From positions 248,001 to 312,000 of the forward strand of contig NZ_JACHEP010000002.1 of NCBI RefSeq assembly GCF_014201465.1: DNA of 64,000 nt, in the 5' to 3' direction. The stretch comes from Anoxybacteroides tepidamans (GTDB lineage Bacteria > Bacillota > Bacilli > Bacillales > Anoxybacillaceae). The position numbers and the translations under genes are program-made. The notes beneath the pieces were generated by a model. The model saw only the letters and a program-made list of their open reading frames with translations, was not told the DNA's origin and did not search any database. This document shows positions 26,769 through 35,447 of the stretch, piece by piece (position 1 is the stretch's first letter; each line of letters starts with the position of its first letter).

Positions 26769-28397
26769 TTATATATATACAATTTTATGCAAACCATTCC
26801 ATTTATATTCAAGCCCCATCAGACGTTCCACAAAATCAAATCCGTATTTGTTTATGTAATAAAAAATGTTCCAAATTCGCTCCTGTGGCGCTTGGTTCGG
26901 CCATAAAGACATTTCGATGCGAGCGAATTTTTTCCATTCCACCTCATATTTTTTCTCAATGGAGCGATGCAACGTTTGATGAAGAAAATCGATTTGTGAT
27001 TGAAGAAAAGTCGCATTTTTCGTCAATACATTGGCTAAACCGCGATCAATTTCCATGCCAATTTCTCGTAACGGGCGATGAATCTCTTCAATTCTCTCCT
27101 TTGCATGCGCAATCATCTCATCAAGCGGATATTGAATTTGCCGCCTTCTCCACTCCGCTTTCGCTTCATTGATGCGCCCTTGCAACACTTCTTCGACCGT
27201 CAATCCTACTTCTTGTAAATCCGTCTGAATCGATCGCTCGACAAGCGTCATATTCAGCCTTGGAACGACAGGCGGCATCGCATAGCCAAGCAGTGAAAAC
27301 GCTTCCTGCAGTTCCGCCCAATACGCGATTTCGCCAGGGCCGGCAATAAAGGCTAACGTTGGGAATAAAAATTCTTGCATCAATGGCCGCGTCACGACAT
27401 TGTTGCTTAATTTATACGGAGACGTTTTCGCCAGCGATAATAATTCTTCTTTCGAAAATACCACTCCACCTTTTTTGTTGTAAAAAAGTTTATCCTCTCC
27501 GTTGCACTCTAGCAACCACCGCTCACATCCATCATAATAAAAGAGATTGGCTGACTGTGGCTGCACATCGAGCGTTTTGCGATACCCGAGTTGTGCTAAA
27601 CGTTTTTGTTGTCTGAGCACTGCATTTGCGATTTCATCGTGTCGTTCAATGAACGTGGCGAAAAACTCGCTTTCAATCGCCCGCAACGATTCATCTGCGG
27701 CATTGACGACCACCAATCCGTCTGAAGCAAACAGCTGCAACACGATGCGCGCAAAAAAATCAACAAACGTATGCGCTTGTTCAACACATCTCTCTAAAAA
27801 ATGGAGCAATTCGTTTGTTGTTTCTGTTTCGCCGTATGTTTCCACTACATCTTTAATCCATTGAAAACAAATTTGTTTATCAATAGGTAACTGAGCGACC
27901 ATTCGCTTTTCTTGAACGGAATGCGGGTATGTTCGTTTTTTGATCTTTCCTTTCTCGGCGACATACACATGATCAACTTCTGCGATATCATGATCCTCTC
28001 CGGCAATCCAAAAGACCGGCACGACCGGAACCGCTAATTTTTGTTCTTGTTCTTTCGCAAGACGGATGATCGACATAATTTTATAAATCGTATAAAGCGG
28101 TCCTGTAAGCAATCCTGCTTGCTGTCCTCCGATCACAACAACGCTCGACCGATCTGATAGCTTTTTAATATTTTCAAATGTTTGCGGACTTGCTTGAAGC
28201 TTTTGATGATACAAAAGCAAATGTTCCACGAGTTGTTGCCGTGGATAAATTCGTTCGTTGAGATCGTTTAGACGCCGCTGAAACGCATCTCTTTCGCTAA
28301 TGTCATATACGAATCCTTTTTCGATCGGAAATGCCCCGATGATGTAATCCGTTGCTAACGGAGTCGTTGCCCGTAAAGAGATTTCACATATCTCCAT
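26769..28397 (-). CDS. bshC: Putative cysteine ligase BshC (bacillithiol synthesis)
   Basis: Last enzyme of bacillithiol synthesis, thought to add cysteine to glucosaminyl-malate. The 542-aa protein has a nucleotidyl-transferase-like core with VVVIGGQQAGLLTGPLYTIYK and VVPVFWIAGEDHDIAEVDHVY, the family hallmarks, and a C-terminal coiled coil (RHEIHRPLREIGMEID-like region, about 430-500). The ATG at 28397 (MEICEIS) follows AAAGGAAG by about 9 nt and matches the homologue length (539 aa); the frame continues upstream without a better start. In B. subtilis this gene (yllA) also borders the dcw cluster. Confidence 0.93.
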   Translation of the reverse strand: MEICEISLRATTPLATDYIIGAFPIEKGFVYDISERDAFQRRLNDLNERIYPRQQLVEHLLLYHQKLQASPQTFENIKKLSDRSSVVVIGGQQAGLLTGPLYTIYKIMSIIRLAKEQEQKLAVPVVPVFWIAGEDHDIAEVDHVYVAEKGKIKKRTYPHSVQEKRMVAQLPIDKQICFQWIKDVVETYGETETTNELLHFLERCVEQAHTFVDFFARIVLQLFASDGLVVVNAADESLRAIESEFFATFIERHDEIANAVLRQQKRLAQLGYRKTLDVQPQSANLFYYDGCERWLLECNGEDKLFYNKKGGVVFSKEELLSLAKTSPYKLSNNVVTRPLMQEFLFPTLAFIAGPGEIAYWAELQEAFSLLGYAMPPVVPRLNMTLVERSIQTDLQEVGLTVEEVLQGRINEAKAEWRRRQIQYPLDEMIAHAKERIEEIHRPLREIGMEIDRGLANVLTKNATFLQSQIDFLHQTLHRSIEKKYEVEWKKFARIEMSLWPNQAPQERIWNIFYYINKYGFDFVERLMGLEYKWNGLHKIVYI

Positions 28398-28486
28398 GCT
28401 AAAAAACTTCCTTTCTCGCTCTTTATTTTCTTTCATGAGTATACCATCCTTTTTAAAAAATGAAAAAACATGCGCTCGCAGCGAAT

Positions 28487-28873
28487 TTACATATTGCTAG
28501 ATACTCTTATGAAGATGCCATAACCAAGCAAGCCGAAATAAAGAAAGAAAAACAAAAGAAAGCTAAACCGCCAAAAAAGACGAAAAACGATCGCAATATG
28601 TAAATCACCTTTTTTCCGCCAATATCCGATTGCAAACAAAATATTTATTATCAATAACAAAATGATGATCTCCCATAAATACGATTTCCCCCAAATCGCG
28701 ACGATGAGAAAATGAACAGCGCTCATAAAAAACAACGTGGAAATGTTGATGGCGATATAAAATGATTTTTTTTTCTTATTCGTCAGTTTCCTAGCTAAAA
28801 CATAAACAACGAAAAATGCAAGCAGCGGCATCGTGACAAAAGCCGCTGTTACATGAGCGATAATATTACTCAT
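28487..28873 (-). CDS. DUF3397-type membrane protein
   Basis: A 128-aa protein with four predicted membrane segments (about residues 7-27, 40-62, 67-86 and 101-124) and basic loops (RKLTNKKKKS, WRKKGD). It fits the DUF3397 family found next to panE and bshC in Bacillaceae. No function is known. Its ATG overlaps the last codons of panE by 8 nt, so it is likely translated by coupling with panE. Confidence 0.75.
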   Translation of the reverse strand: MSNIIAHVTAAFVTMPLLAFFVVYVLARKLTNKKKKSFYIAINISTLFFMSAVHFLIVAIWGKSYLWEIIILLLIINILFAIGYWRKKGDLHIAIVFRLFWRFSFLLFFFLYFGLLGYGIFIRVSSNM

Positions 28874-29762
28874 TCCAATCCCTTCCTTCCATCCCTTTCA
28901 CCGCATGAAATAAAAACTGGCAAAGCGGAGTTGGAATATTCCGTTCGTTCCCTTTTTCCATCACATATCCTAAAATCGCTTCAATTTCTGTCTTTCGCCC
29001 TTGTTCGAGATCAGATAGCATTGAAGAGCGATTGTTCGCCGTTTTTTCACATATGCGCACAATATGTTCCCACGCTTCTTCTCCGTTAGATAGCGCTAAC
29101 GCTGCACAAACCTCAGTAAATAACAATCTCATCATCTCTTTATATTCATGAACGTTCAACAATTCCCCATTTCGAACGCGCAAAACGGCCGTGAGCGGAT
29201 TGACCAGCGCATTGACGACTAATTTTTTTGTCAGCATTCCGTACCAATCTTCTTCGTAGCCGATCGGAAAATCGGGAATAGAAGCATTTAGCAGTCGCTT
29301 CAATCGTCCGAACTGTCCTTGAAATAAAGAGAGCGTTATTTTTCCGATTCCTGTATGCTCAACCGTTCGATCATCCCGTTTCAACGCCCCGTGTTCAACG
29401 ACTCCTATTACGACATTTCGTTGCTTCAGCTGAGACAATAAACGAATATGGCCCATTCCGTTTTGTAAAAAGATAAGCGTCGCTGTTTCTGACCATTCAT
29501 TCCATTGTTCGATCACATGGGCGAGATCATATTGTTTGACAGTAATAAATAAAAGATCCGCTTCTACCCTTTCCCAGCCAAATGGTATGGCACGAACCGG
29601 AATGTTTTGTTCGTTGCCGTGCTTTATTAACCGCAGTTTTTGCCTGTTTAAAAGATCCGCTTGTTCCTGGCGACGCGTATAGATCGTTACATCATATTGT
29701 TCATGCAAATAAGAAGCGACTAATAGCCCTATCGCCCCTCCTCCGATCACTCCTACTTTCAT
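28866..29762 (-). CDS. panE: 2-dehydropantoate 2-reductase
   Basis: Reduces ketopantoate to pantoate with NADPH for pantothenate and CoA synthesis. The 298-aa protein has the Rossmann dinucleotide motif GVIGGGAIGLLVASYL at its N terminus, TVKQYDL, FLQNGMGH and a C-terminal domain with the catalytic lysine region (LTKKLVVNALVNPLTAVL) and NRSSMLSDLEQGRKTEIEAI. The ATG at 29762 gives the B. subtilis YlbQ length; a GTG at 29768 is also possible. It is followed by the DUF3397 gene. ylbP, which separates ylbO and ylbQ in B. subtilis, is absent. Confidence 0.94.
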   Translation of the reverse strand: MKVGVIGGGAIGLLVASYLHEQYDVTIYTRRQEQADLLNRQKLRLIKHGNEQNIPVRAIPFGWERVEADLLFITVKQYDLAHVIEQWNEWSETATLIFLQNGMGHIRLLSQLKQRNVVIGVVEHGALKRDDRTVEHTGIGKITLSLFQGQFGRLKRLLNASIPDFPIGYEEDWYGMLTKKLVVNALVNPLTAVLRVRNGELLNVHEYKEMMRLLFTEVCAALALSNGEEAWEHIVRICEKTANNRSSMLSDLEQGRKTEIEAILGYVMEKGNERNIPTPLCQFLFHAVKGMEGRDWNE

Positions 29763-29836
29763 TCCCACTTTTCCTCACTTTCTGTCAAAACAGCTCTTAG
29801 GCCTATTTTATCAAATTCTCAATGCATACGTTAACA

Positions 29837-29865
29837 GAAAAAAGCTGATCGAAAATGACCAGCTT
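29837..29865 (-). terminator. Intrinsic terminator after the rsfA-like gene
   Basis: AAGCTGGTC and GATCAGCTT around a 5-nt loop, followed by TTTTTTCTGTT on the minus strand, 6 nt past the stop. Confidence 0.75.
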
Positions 29866-29871
29866 GTAATA

Positions 29872-30468
29872 TTACTTTTCAATTTTTTCGAAGTTTCCGT
29901 TTCGTTCCATTTGCAATTTTACTTTTTTTGCTTGTTCCTCTTCTTCCAAGACAACCATTTTGCGCGCTCTTTCCATAATACCGATGAGCGTTTGATAATC
30001 TTCTTGCACCGCTTTTAGCTCTTTTTGTAGCTGTTCTTTTTCCATTTGCAGTTTTGTGATCATTTGTTGCAACTGCTCCATATCTCGTTTTAACGCGCGA
30101 TTTTCATCTACAACGTGCTGATATTGAGAAGAAGACTGCTGATGCGATTGCAAGAAGGCAATAATATCTTGCCATGTTAACTTTGCTGTTTTTTCTTCCG
30201 GCATACTTTCTTCTTTTTGCTCTAATTGTTCCCATTCTTTTTTCTTTTCTTTCCGTTGCTTTTTCGCTAGTTCAATCGCCTCTTTATATTGTTTTCTTAC
30301 ATATGAATTCCAGCGAAATCCGCAAGCGGCAGCAGTACGTGATAAACGCCTGCCTACTTCCTCAAACGCTTGAAGCTGTGTTCCGCCTTCACGAATATAA
30401 CGCAACACCACTTCGGCCAACAATAAATCTTCATCTTGCGTCCATGCATCTTGGCGTACACTTGTCAT
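29872..30468 (-). CDS. ylbO: RsfA-family transcriptional regulator YlbO
   Basis: A 198-aa regulator with an N-terminal Myb/SANT-like DNA-binding domain ([41 protein letters not shown]), a basic linker and a long C-terminal coiled coil (residues ~115-185, heptads with Leu/Gln/Lys). RsfA of B. subtilis is a prespore regulator under sigmaF, and YlbO is its paralogue under sigmaE; position between rpmF and panE matches ylbO. A sigmaE-like -10 (CATACATA, 30507-30500) lies upstream but its -35 is poor. Targets cannot be read from sequence. Confidence 0.85.
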   Translation of the reverse strand: MTSVRQDAWTQDEDLLLAEVVLRYIREGGTQLQAFEEVGRRLSRTAAACGFRWNSYVRKQYKEAIELAKKQRKEKKKEWEQLEQKEESMPEEKTAKLTWQDIIAFLQSHQQSSSQYQHVVDENRALKRDMEQLQQMITKLQMEKEQLQKELKAVQEDYQTLIGIMERARKMVVLEEEEQAKKVKLQMERNGNFEKIEK

Positions 30469-30537
30469 CTTTCCTTCCCCCTAGTCGCTTTTTTCACTAT
30501 ATGTATGCGGCTAGTAGAAAAGATAGAAGATGGAAAG

Positions 30538-31302
30538 TTACGATCGGTTTAAAAAAGTTCGCACGGCTTCCTCATGCTCTTCCGATTCCCAAAGCACCGC
30601 ACATTGCTCAATTTCCGCAAAAAATTTTGCTCGAAATTCATCTGTCTTCCATTTTTTTACCGCTATTTGTTTATATGCACGCAAGACAGGGACCGATTGT
30701 GACAAATACGGAGAAAGCAACTTTCGGCACTGTTCTTTGATCGTTTCTCCAGATAGTAGCTTATGAACCCAACCATACTCGTACATTTTTTCGATAGGAA
30801 CACGTTCTGCTCTTAATAAAAGATCGAGCGCATTAGCATACGGGATTTTCTCAAATAACATCGTCGCTCCGCCCCATCCAGTCGTAATCCCTAACGTTCC
30901 TTGGATAAACCCTGCTTTAACACCTTTTTTGGCATAGCGAAAATCACAGGCAGTCGCTAATTCGCACCCTCCGCCAACTGCCGTTCCATTTAGCAATGCG
31001 ACTGTCGGCTTCGAAAGCGTTAACAAAGAATATAAAATCGAACCCATTTTTGCCAGCATGTGATACGCTTCTTCTTTCGCATGCAAATGGTGAAATTCAC
31101 TTAAGTCGCCGCCTGAGCAAAACGCTTGATCGCCCGCTCCTGTAATGACAAGTACCTTCACTTTATCATTTTCTTCGACAAGCCGAATCGTTTCTTGCAA
31201 AGCATCCATCACTTCATAATTGATCGCATTTCGTTTTTCTTGTCGATTAATCGTAAACCAAACAATGCCATCATAATCTCGCTCTAATAAAACCGCACTC
31301 AT
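30538..31302 (-). CDS. Enoyl-CoA hydratase/isomerase (crotonase) family protein
   Basis: A 254-aa crotonase-fold protein. The first oxyanion-hole region is GAGDQAFCSGGDLSEF and the second is LNGTAVGGGCELATACDFRYA. Many hydratases have a catalytic Glu shortly after the second region; here the stretch is QGTLGITTGWGG, without an obvious equivalent at the usual ESLP-type position, so hydratase, isomerase or thioesterase activity cannot be assigned. Length is normal for a single-domain crotonase. It lies between rpmF and ylbO, where B. subtilis has no such gene, and is separated from rpmF by a terminator. Confidence 0.82.
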   Translation of the reverse strand: MSAVLLERDYDGIVWFTINRQEKRNAINYEVMDALQETIRLVEENDKVKVLVITGAGDQAFCSGGDLSEFHHLHAKEEAYHMLAKMGSILYSLLTLSKPTVALLNGTAVGGGCELATACDFRYAKKGVKAGFIQGTLGITTGWGGATMLFEKIPYANALDLLLRAERVPIEKMYEYGWVHKLLSGETIKEQCRKLLSPYLSQSVPVLRAYKQIAVKKWKTDEFRAKFFAEIEQCAVLWESEEHEEAVRTFLNRS

Positions 31303-31362
31303 TTTCTCTCCTCCTCGTAATAATAGGTTGGCCGTTTTTGTTCATTTTCCTTCTCTTCCAAC

Positions 31363-31404
31363 AAAAAAAACGAGCATAAGGATGATCTCCTTACGCTCGT
31401 TTTT
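31363..31404 (-). terminator. Intrinsic terminator after rpmF
   Basis: A 16-bp stem (AACGAGCGTAAGGA with its partner) and 5-nt loop, followed by eight T on the minus strand. Confidence 0.9.
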
Positions 31405-31409
31405 CATCA

Positions 31410-31583
31410 TTATTTGTTGACAACTTCTTTTCCTTTGTAAGTTCCGCAAGATTTGCAGACATGATGTGCTAATTTCATTTCACCGCAATTTGGGCATTCA
31501 ACCATGCCAGGAACTTGCAATTTGAAATGTGTGCGACGCATTCTTTTTTTTGTTTTCGATGTTCTTCTAAAAGGTACAGCCAT
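31410..31583 (-). CDS. rpmF: 50S ribosomal protein L32
   Basis: Ribosomal large-subunit protein near the peptidyl-transferase centre. The 57-aa basic protein starts [18 protein letters not shown] and has the four-cysteine zinc ribbon CPNC...CKSC, so this is the zinc-containing C+ form. The ATG at 31583 follows AGGAGGTGG with good spacing. ylbN (YceD family) lies upstream, the usual rRNA/ribosome-associated pairing, with a consensus sigmaA promoter before ylbN. Confidence 0.97.
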   Translation of the reverse strand: MAVPFRRTSKTKKRMRRTHFKLQVPGMVECPNCGEMKLAHHVCKSCGTYKGKEVVNK

Positions 31584-31647
31584 TCTTTCCACCTCCTTAA
31601 TAGGATTTAGAAATTATGATGAAGGCCGGATCATGCCGGTTCTTCGC

Positions 31648-32163
31648 TTACTCTTCTTTCTTATCAAAAAATTTCGCTAAGCCAGCTAGGCGAGGGTCGA
31701 TTTTGTTTTTTGCTTGTTCTTCAGTAATGACTTCCCATCCTACTCCTGATTGCGGCGCACCGCCTTGTACATTGTCCCCTTCTGCAAACACTTGCAAAGG
31801 AATCTCAAGAAGAACGAGTTCTTTCACAATCGGCAGTAAATCGATCGAGTCTCCTTGAACAAGATGCGTATCCTCATCCGGATTGACATCATAATCGTTC
31901 AAAAAAAACGTTTCCGTCGTCTGAATCGTAAACGGATAAGAAACATCGACTAACGTACGGGAACAAGGCAGCACCATCGTTCCTTCAATTGTTAAATGAA
32001 ACGTAAATTTCGTCGCGCCAATATCCGCCCTTCCTTCAACATGAACAGGCGAAATGTCGCGAATCAACTTGTCAATTTGTTTTAAATCGGAAACATCGAC
32101 CGTTTCATCAATCACAAGCCCTTTCGTTTGCAATTGATGAAGTTGGTGAACAGACCACTTCAT
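31648..32163 (-). CDS. ylbN: YceD family (DUF177) protein YlbN
   Basis: A 171-aa DUF177/YceD protein; homologues are linked to 23S rRNA accumulation and are nearly always encoded just before rpmF. Visible features: [32 protein letters not shown] and acidic stretches ([16 protein letters not shown]), with the family C-terminal [20 protein letters not shown]. The ATG at 32163 follows GAGGTGA with 5 nt spacing. Strong predicted promoter at 32191-32219. Confidence 0.92.
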   Translation of the reverse strand: MKWSVHQLHQLQTKGLVIDETVDVSDLKQIDKLIRDISPVHVEGRADIGATKFTFHLTIEGTMVLPCSRTLVDVSYPFTIQTTETFFLNDYDVNPDEDTHLVQGDSIDLLPIVKELVLLEIPLQVFAEGDNVQGGAPQSGVGWEVITEEQAKNKIDPRLAGLAKFFDKKEE

Positions 32164-32190
32164 AAAAATCACCTCAAGGCAACAAAGAAA

Positions 32191-32219
32191 ATTATACGTT
32201 TCGTTTTTCTGTTTGTCAA
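32191..32219 (-). promoter_or_regulatory. Consensus sigmaA promoter of ylbN-rpmF
   Basis: Minus-strand TTGACA (32219-32214), 17 nt, TATAAT (32196-32191): both boxes are perfect. Its -35 shares five bases with the -35 of the divergent tmcAL promoter. Confidence 0.85.
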
Positions 32220-32241
32220 TATTTTTTCTTTACAGTATAAT
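32213..32241 (+). promoter_or_regulatory. Near-consensus sigmaA promoter of tmcAL (ylbM)
   Basis: TTGTCA (32213-32218), 17 nt, TATAAT (32236-32241). The -35 overlaps that of the divergent ylbN promoter almost completely, so the two promoters cannot both be occupied by polymerase. Confidence 0.8.
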
Positions 32242-32311
32242 GATTGTCAGCTTACATACAATTTATCACGTTTCCATTAAAAACACAAAATGCCGAATGG
32301 AGAGAAATGAA

Positions 32312-33529
32312 ATGAAAGCGGTTGGAATCATCGTTGAATACAATCCATTTCATAACGGGCACTTGTATCATCTTGAAGAAACGAAAAAAAAGACAAGTGC
32401 TGATTGCGTGATCGCTGTGATGAGCGGAAATTTTTTGCAAAGAGGAGAGCCAGCACTCGTTTCTAAATGGGCACGGACAAACATGGCGCTATCGGCTGGC
32501 GTTGACCTCGTCGTCGAGCTACCTTATGTGTTTGCCGTACAGTCTGCAGAAATGTTTGCAAGCGGAGCAGTCGCTTTACTCGATGCATTACATTGTGCAG
32601 AGATTTGTTTCGGAAGCGAAAGTGGAGAGATCGATCCGTTTATCGAAGCGGTCCATACGCTGCAAAAACGGCAACAAGAATACGATATGCACATTCAGCA
32701 AGCATTAAAAACGGGAATCAGCTATCCGCAAGCAATCACGCGAGCTTGGAAACAGCTCCAAATCGCCGACATTGATTTAACAAAGCCAAACAATATTCTC
32801 GGCTTTTCCTATGTCAAAGCGATCAAGGAGCAAAATAGCTCCATCATCCCGCGAACCGTTCAACGGATCGCTTCCGGTTATCATGATGAAACGTTCTCCC
32901 ACCCATTCATCGCTAGCGCAACAAGCTTGCGGAAAACATTGAGCGGATCAATTGAACAGCTTGAGCATATTTCACCATATATTCCTTCCTATACAAAACA
33001 TGCGCTCGAACAATACTATTCGACATACGGTACATTCCATGAGTGGGAGCACTATTTCCCTCTCCTAAAATACCGCATCATGACAATGGAAGAAAACGAA
33101 TTACAGCGCATGGCGAACGTAGACGAAGGGCTCGAATACCGTTTCAAGCAGGCGATCGTCGAAGCCGAAACATTTTCTCAATTCATTCATTCCATCAAAA
33201 CGAAGCGATACACGTGGACGCGATTGCAAAGAACGTGCGCTCATATTTTAACCAATTTTACAAAAGAACAAATGGCCGCTACAAAAAAACCGGCTTATAT
33301 CCGTCTGCTCGGCATGAGCGAAAACGGACGTCGCTATTTGCAAATAGTAAAAAAGAAGCTCTCGTTGCCATTGATAACGAACGCTGCGCGCTTGCACTCT
33401 GATTATATATATGAGCAAGAAAAAAAAGCGGTCGCTGCTTATACCGCTATTTTTCCCGAACCAATTCGCACAAATGCAACTAAAGAAGAATATGCGACTC
33501 CGCCGATTTATTGGAGAGCTTGCAAATAA
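32312..33529 (+). CDS. tmcAL: tRNA(Met) cytidine acetate ligase TmcAL (YlbM)
   Basis: Makes N4-acetylcytidine at the wobble position of elongator tRNA-Met using acetate and ATP. The 405-aa protein begins [20 protein letters not shown], the nucleotidyl-transferase HxGH-type motif, followed by [21 protein letters not shown] and FGSESG. The ATG at 32312 follows GGAGAG by 7 nt; the longer frame from 32213 would overlap the promoter. The last 22 nt of the gene overlap the end of the convergent ylbL gene. Confidence 0.93.
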   Translation: MKAVGIIVEYNPFHNGHLYHLEETKKKTSADCVIAVMSGNFLQRGEPALVSKWARTNMALSAGVDLVVELPYVFAVQSAEMFASGAVALLDALHCAEICFGSESGEIDPFIEAVHTLQKRQQEYDMHIQQALKTGISYPQAITRAWKQLQIADIDLTKPNNILGFSYVKAIKEQNSSIIPRTVQRIASGYHDETFSHPFIASATSLRKTLSGSIEQLEHISPYIPSYTKHALEQYYSTYGTFHEWEHYFPLLKYRIMTMEENELQRMANVDEGLEYRFKQAIVEAETFSQFIHSIKTKRYTWTRLQRTCAHILTNFTKEQMAATKKPAYIRLLGMSENGRRYLQIVKKKLSLPLITNAARLHSDYIYEQEKKAVAAYTAIFPEPIRTNATKEEYATPPIYWRACK

Positions 33530-34521
33530 CGGAGCGCATCATCAAACGTATCGACCGGAACAACTTTCATTTTTGTTCCGATTTTTTTTGCTGTTTTGAC
33601 CGCTTGACGGTAATTAGAGTTTTTCGCCCCTTTCTCATTTGGAGCGAAGAAAATGTCCGCTCCCGCTTGATCAGCAGCGACAACTTTTTGTGAAATTCCG
33701 CCAATCGGCCCGATTTCTCCGTTCATATTGATCGTGCCCGTCCCTGCAATTTTATAACCTTTCGTAATATCTTCTTCTACTAGTTGGTTATAAATTTCTA
33801 GCGAAAACATGAGACCAGCAGAAGGACCGCCAATTTTTTCCGAATCAATACGAACAGGAGGCTCAGTCACGACATCGTAATCCGTCATTAATGAAACGCC
33901 AAGGCCAATTTGTTGCGGGGATTGCGGAAATGGTGCAAGCGAAAGGGAAGCTGTTTTCTCTTTCCCATTTCGCTTCCACGTTATACTCACTTGATCGCCT
34001 TTTTTCTTTTGGCGAACATATTGTATCAATTGTTCGGAAGTATTCATCGTTTTCCCATCTATGCGGACAATGCGGTCTCCTACTTGCAAAATGTGCTCTG
34101 CCGGCATGCCCGGCACAACGCTCATCACATAGACGCCGCGCGGTTGATAAGAAACCGGTTTATGGGCATTTTTATATGCCACGACGATAGCGGCTTCTTT
34201 TGATTCTTCCATCAAGTAAAGCTGGCGGTTCGTATATTCTTCATCCGTTTCTCCTTCCTGTTTAATTTCCTGCAACGGATAAAGTTCGTAATACGGGCGA
34301 ACGTGTGCGAGCAAATAAGAAGCGATATTCGCCCTCCCCATCCTTACTGTTGTTAACATTAAACTACCTTCATCTTTGTCGCCATTTTCAACATGAACAA
34401 GCGGTTCTAGCGCTTGCGCCGTTCCTGGCATCGTCACGTAATATGGCAGCTGTACAAAGATAAAAAGCAGACTAGCAACAGCCCCAAGCAAAAACGTGAT
34501 CATATACGTTCGTTTTTTCAT
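33508..34521 (-). CDS. ylbL: PDZ and Lon-type protease domain protein YlbL
   Basis: A 337-aa membrane-anchored serine protease: N-terminal helix ([19 protein letters not shown]), a PDZ domain (about residues 120-195; [21 protein letters not shown]) and a C-terminal Lon-like S16 domain with catalytic Ser in GGPSAGLMF and Lys in [11 protein letters not shown], the Lon Ser-Lys dyad. The homologue has been implicated in degrading the cell-division inhibitor YneA after DNA damage in B. subtilis. The ATG at 34521 overlaps the ylbK stop (ATGA), so the two are coupled. Its 3' end overlaps convergent tmcAL. Confidence 0.94.
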   Translation of the reverse strand: MKKRTYMITFLLGAVASLLFIFVQLPYYVTMPGTAQALEPLVHVENGDKDEGSLMLTTVRMGRANIASYLLAHVRPYYELYPLQEIKQEGETDEEYTNRQLYLMEESKEAAIVVAYKNAHKPVSYQPRGVYVMSVVPGMPAEHILQVGDRIVRIDGKTMNTSEQLIQYVRQKKKGDQVSITWKRNGKEKTASLSLAPFPQSPQQIGLGVSLMTDYDVVTEPPVRIDSEKIGGPSAGLMFSLEIYNQLVEEDITKGYKIAGTGTINMNGEIGPIGGISQKVVAADQAGADIFFAPNEKGAKNSNYRQAVKTAKKIGTKMKVVPVDTFDDALRYLQALQ

Positions 34522-35306
34522 ATATGCTGTGACCCCTTCCATTTCTCAATTGCTTGATGAATTTTATGCACGTATTTCCGCGTTTCTTCCTCTCCTATCT
34601 TAATAATTTCTTCTGTATGTGTAAATGCACGAGAGCTATATTGCTCGACGCGCGGACGGATCATCACATCAGAAGCGTATTCACGATGGCGGACGAGCTC
34701 GTCTTGCAAAATATCAATGCTTTGCAAAATGACATCGAAAATAGAAGTGATTTCCTCGGTCACTTTCACGTGCGAAACATCTACACCGATTACAATATCC
34801 GCTCCCATCTCTCGCGCCACCGAAACTGGAATGCGATCAATCACCCCGCCATCGACAAGCATGCGCCCATTTATGACTTCAGGAACGAAAATGCCGGGGA
34901 TCGAAATGCTTGCCCGCACCGCATCAGCAACACTGCCGCTCTTGAAAACAACTTTTTCGCATTTTTGAAGATCTGTCGCAACGATCGCAATCGGGATTGG
35001 CAATTCTTCTATTCGCTTCCCTTTAGTTATTAATCGAACAAACTCTTTTATTCTTTTCCCGGCAATTAGCCCCATTTTCGGGATCGTTATATCAATGAAA
35101 TCGTTTCTGCGAAAAGCTTTTGCCAATTTATAAAGACGGTCGATCCCTAATCCGCTCGCATATAATGCCGCAACGAGAGCACCCATGCTGCTGCCTGCTA
35201 TATAATCAATCGGAATGCGTTCTTCTTCAAGCACTTTAATAACCCCTAAATGTGCAAAACCTCTCGCTCCTCCAGACCCTAGCGCTAAGCCAATTTTTGG
35301 CTTCAT
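34518..35306 (-). CDS. ylbK: Patatin-like phospholipase YlbK (RssA family)
   Basis: A 262-aa patatin-like protein. The oxyanion-hole glycines are in LGSGGARGFAHLGVI, the nucleophile elbow is GSSMGA (G-S-S-M-G), and the catalytic Asp is in VDGGVIDRIPVS (D-G-G). No signal peptide is visible, so the protein is probably cytoplasmic or membrane-associated. Substrate is unknown. It lies immediately upstream of ylbL and is divergent from ylbJ, as in B. subtilis. Confidence 0.92.
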   Translation of the reverse strand: MKPKIGLALGSGGARGFAHLGVIKVLEEERIPIDYIAGSSMGALVAALYASGLGIDRLYKLAKAFRRNDFIDITIPKMGLIAGKRIKEFVRLITKGKRIEELPIPIAIVATDLQKCEKVVFKSGSVADAVRASISIPGIFVPEVINGRMLVDGGVIDRIPVSVAREMGADIVIGVDVSHVKVTEEITSIFDVILQSIDILQDELVRHREYASDVMIRPRVEQYSSRAFTHTEEIIKIGEEETRKYVHKIHQAIEKWKGSQHI

Positions 35307-35447
35307 CTTTTTCTCCCCTCTTTCATTCTTATGGTCTAAAATAGCCCCCTATACTCGTATATTAAACTACACGAGGTTGTACATGGTATGAAAAAGAAAG
35401 GGGAGAAAAGATGTGAACAAACGTCGCGCTCAGGAGGCAACGCGTAT

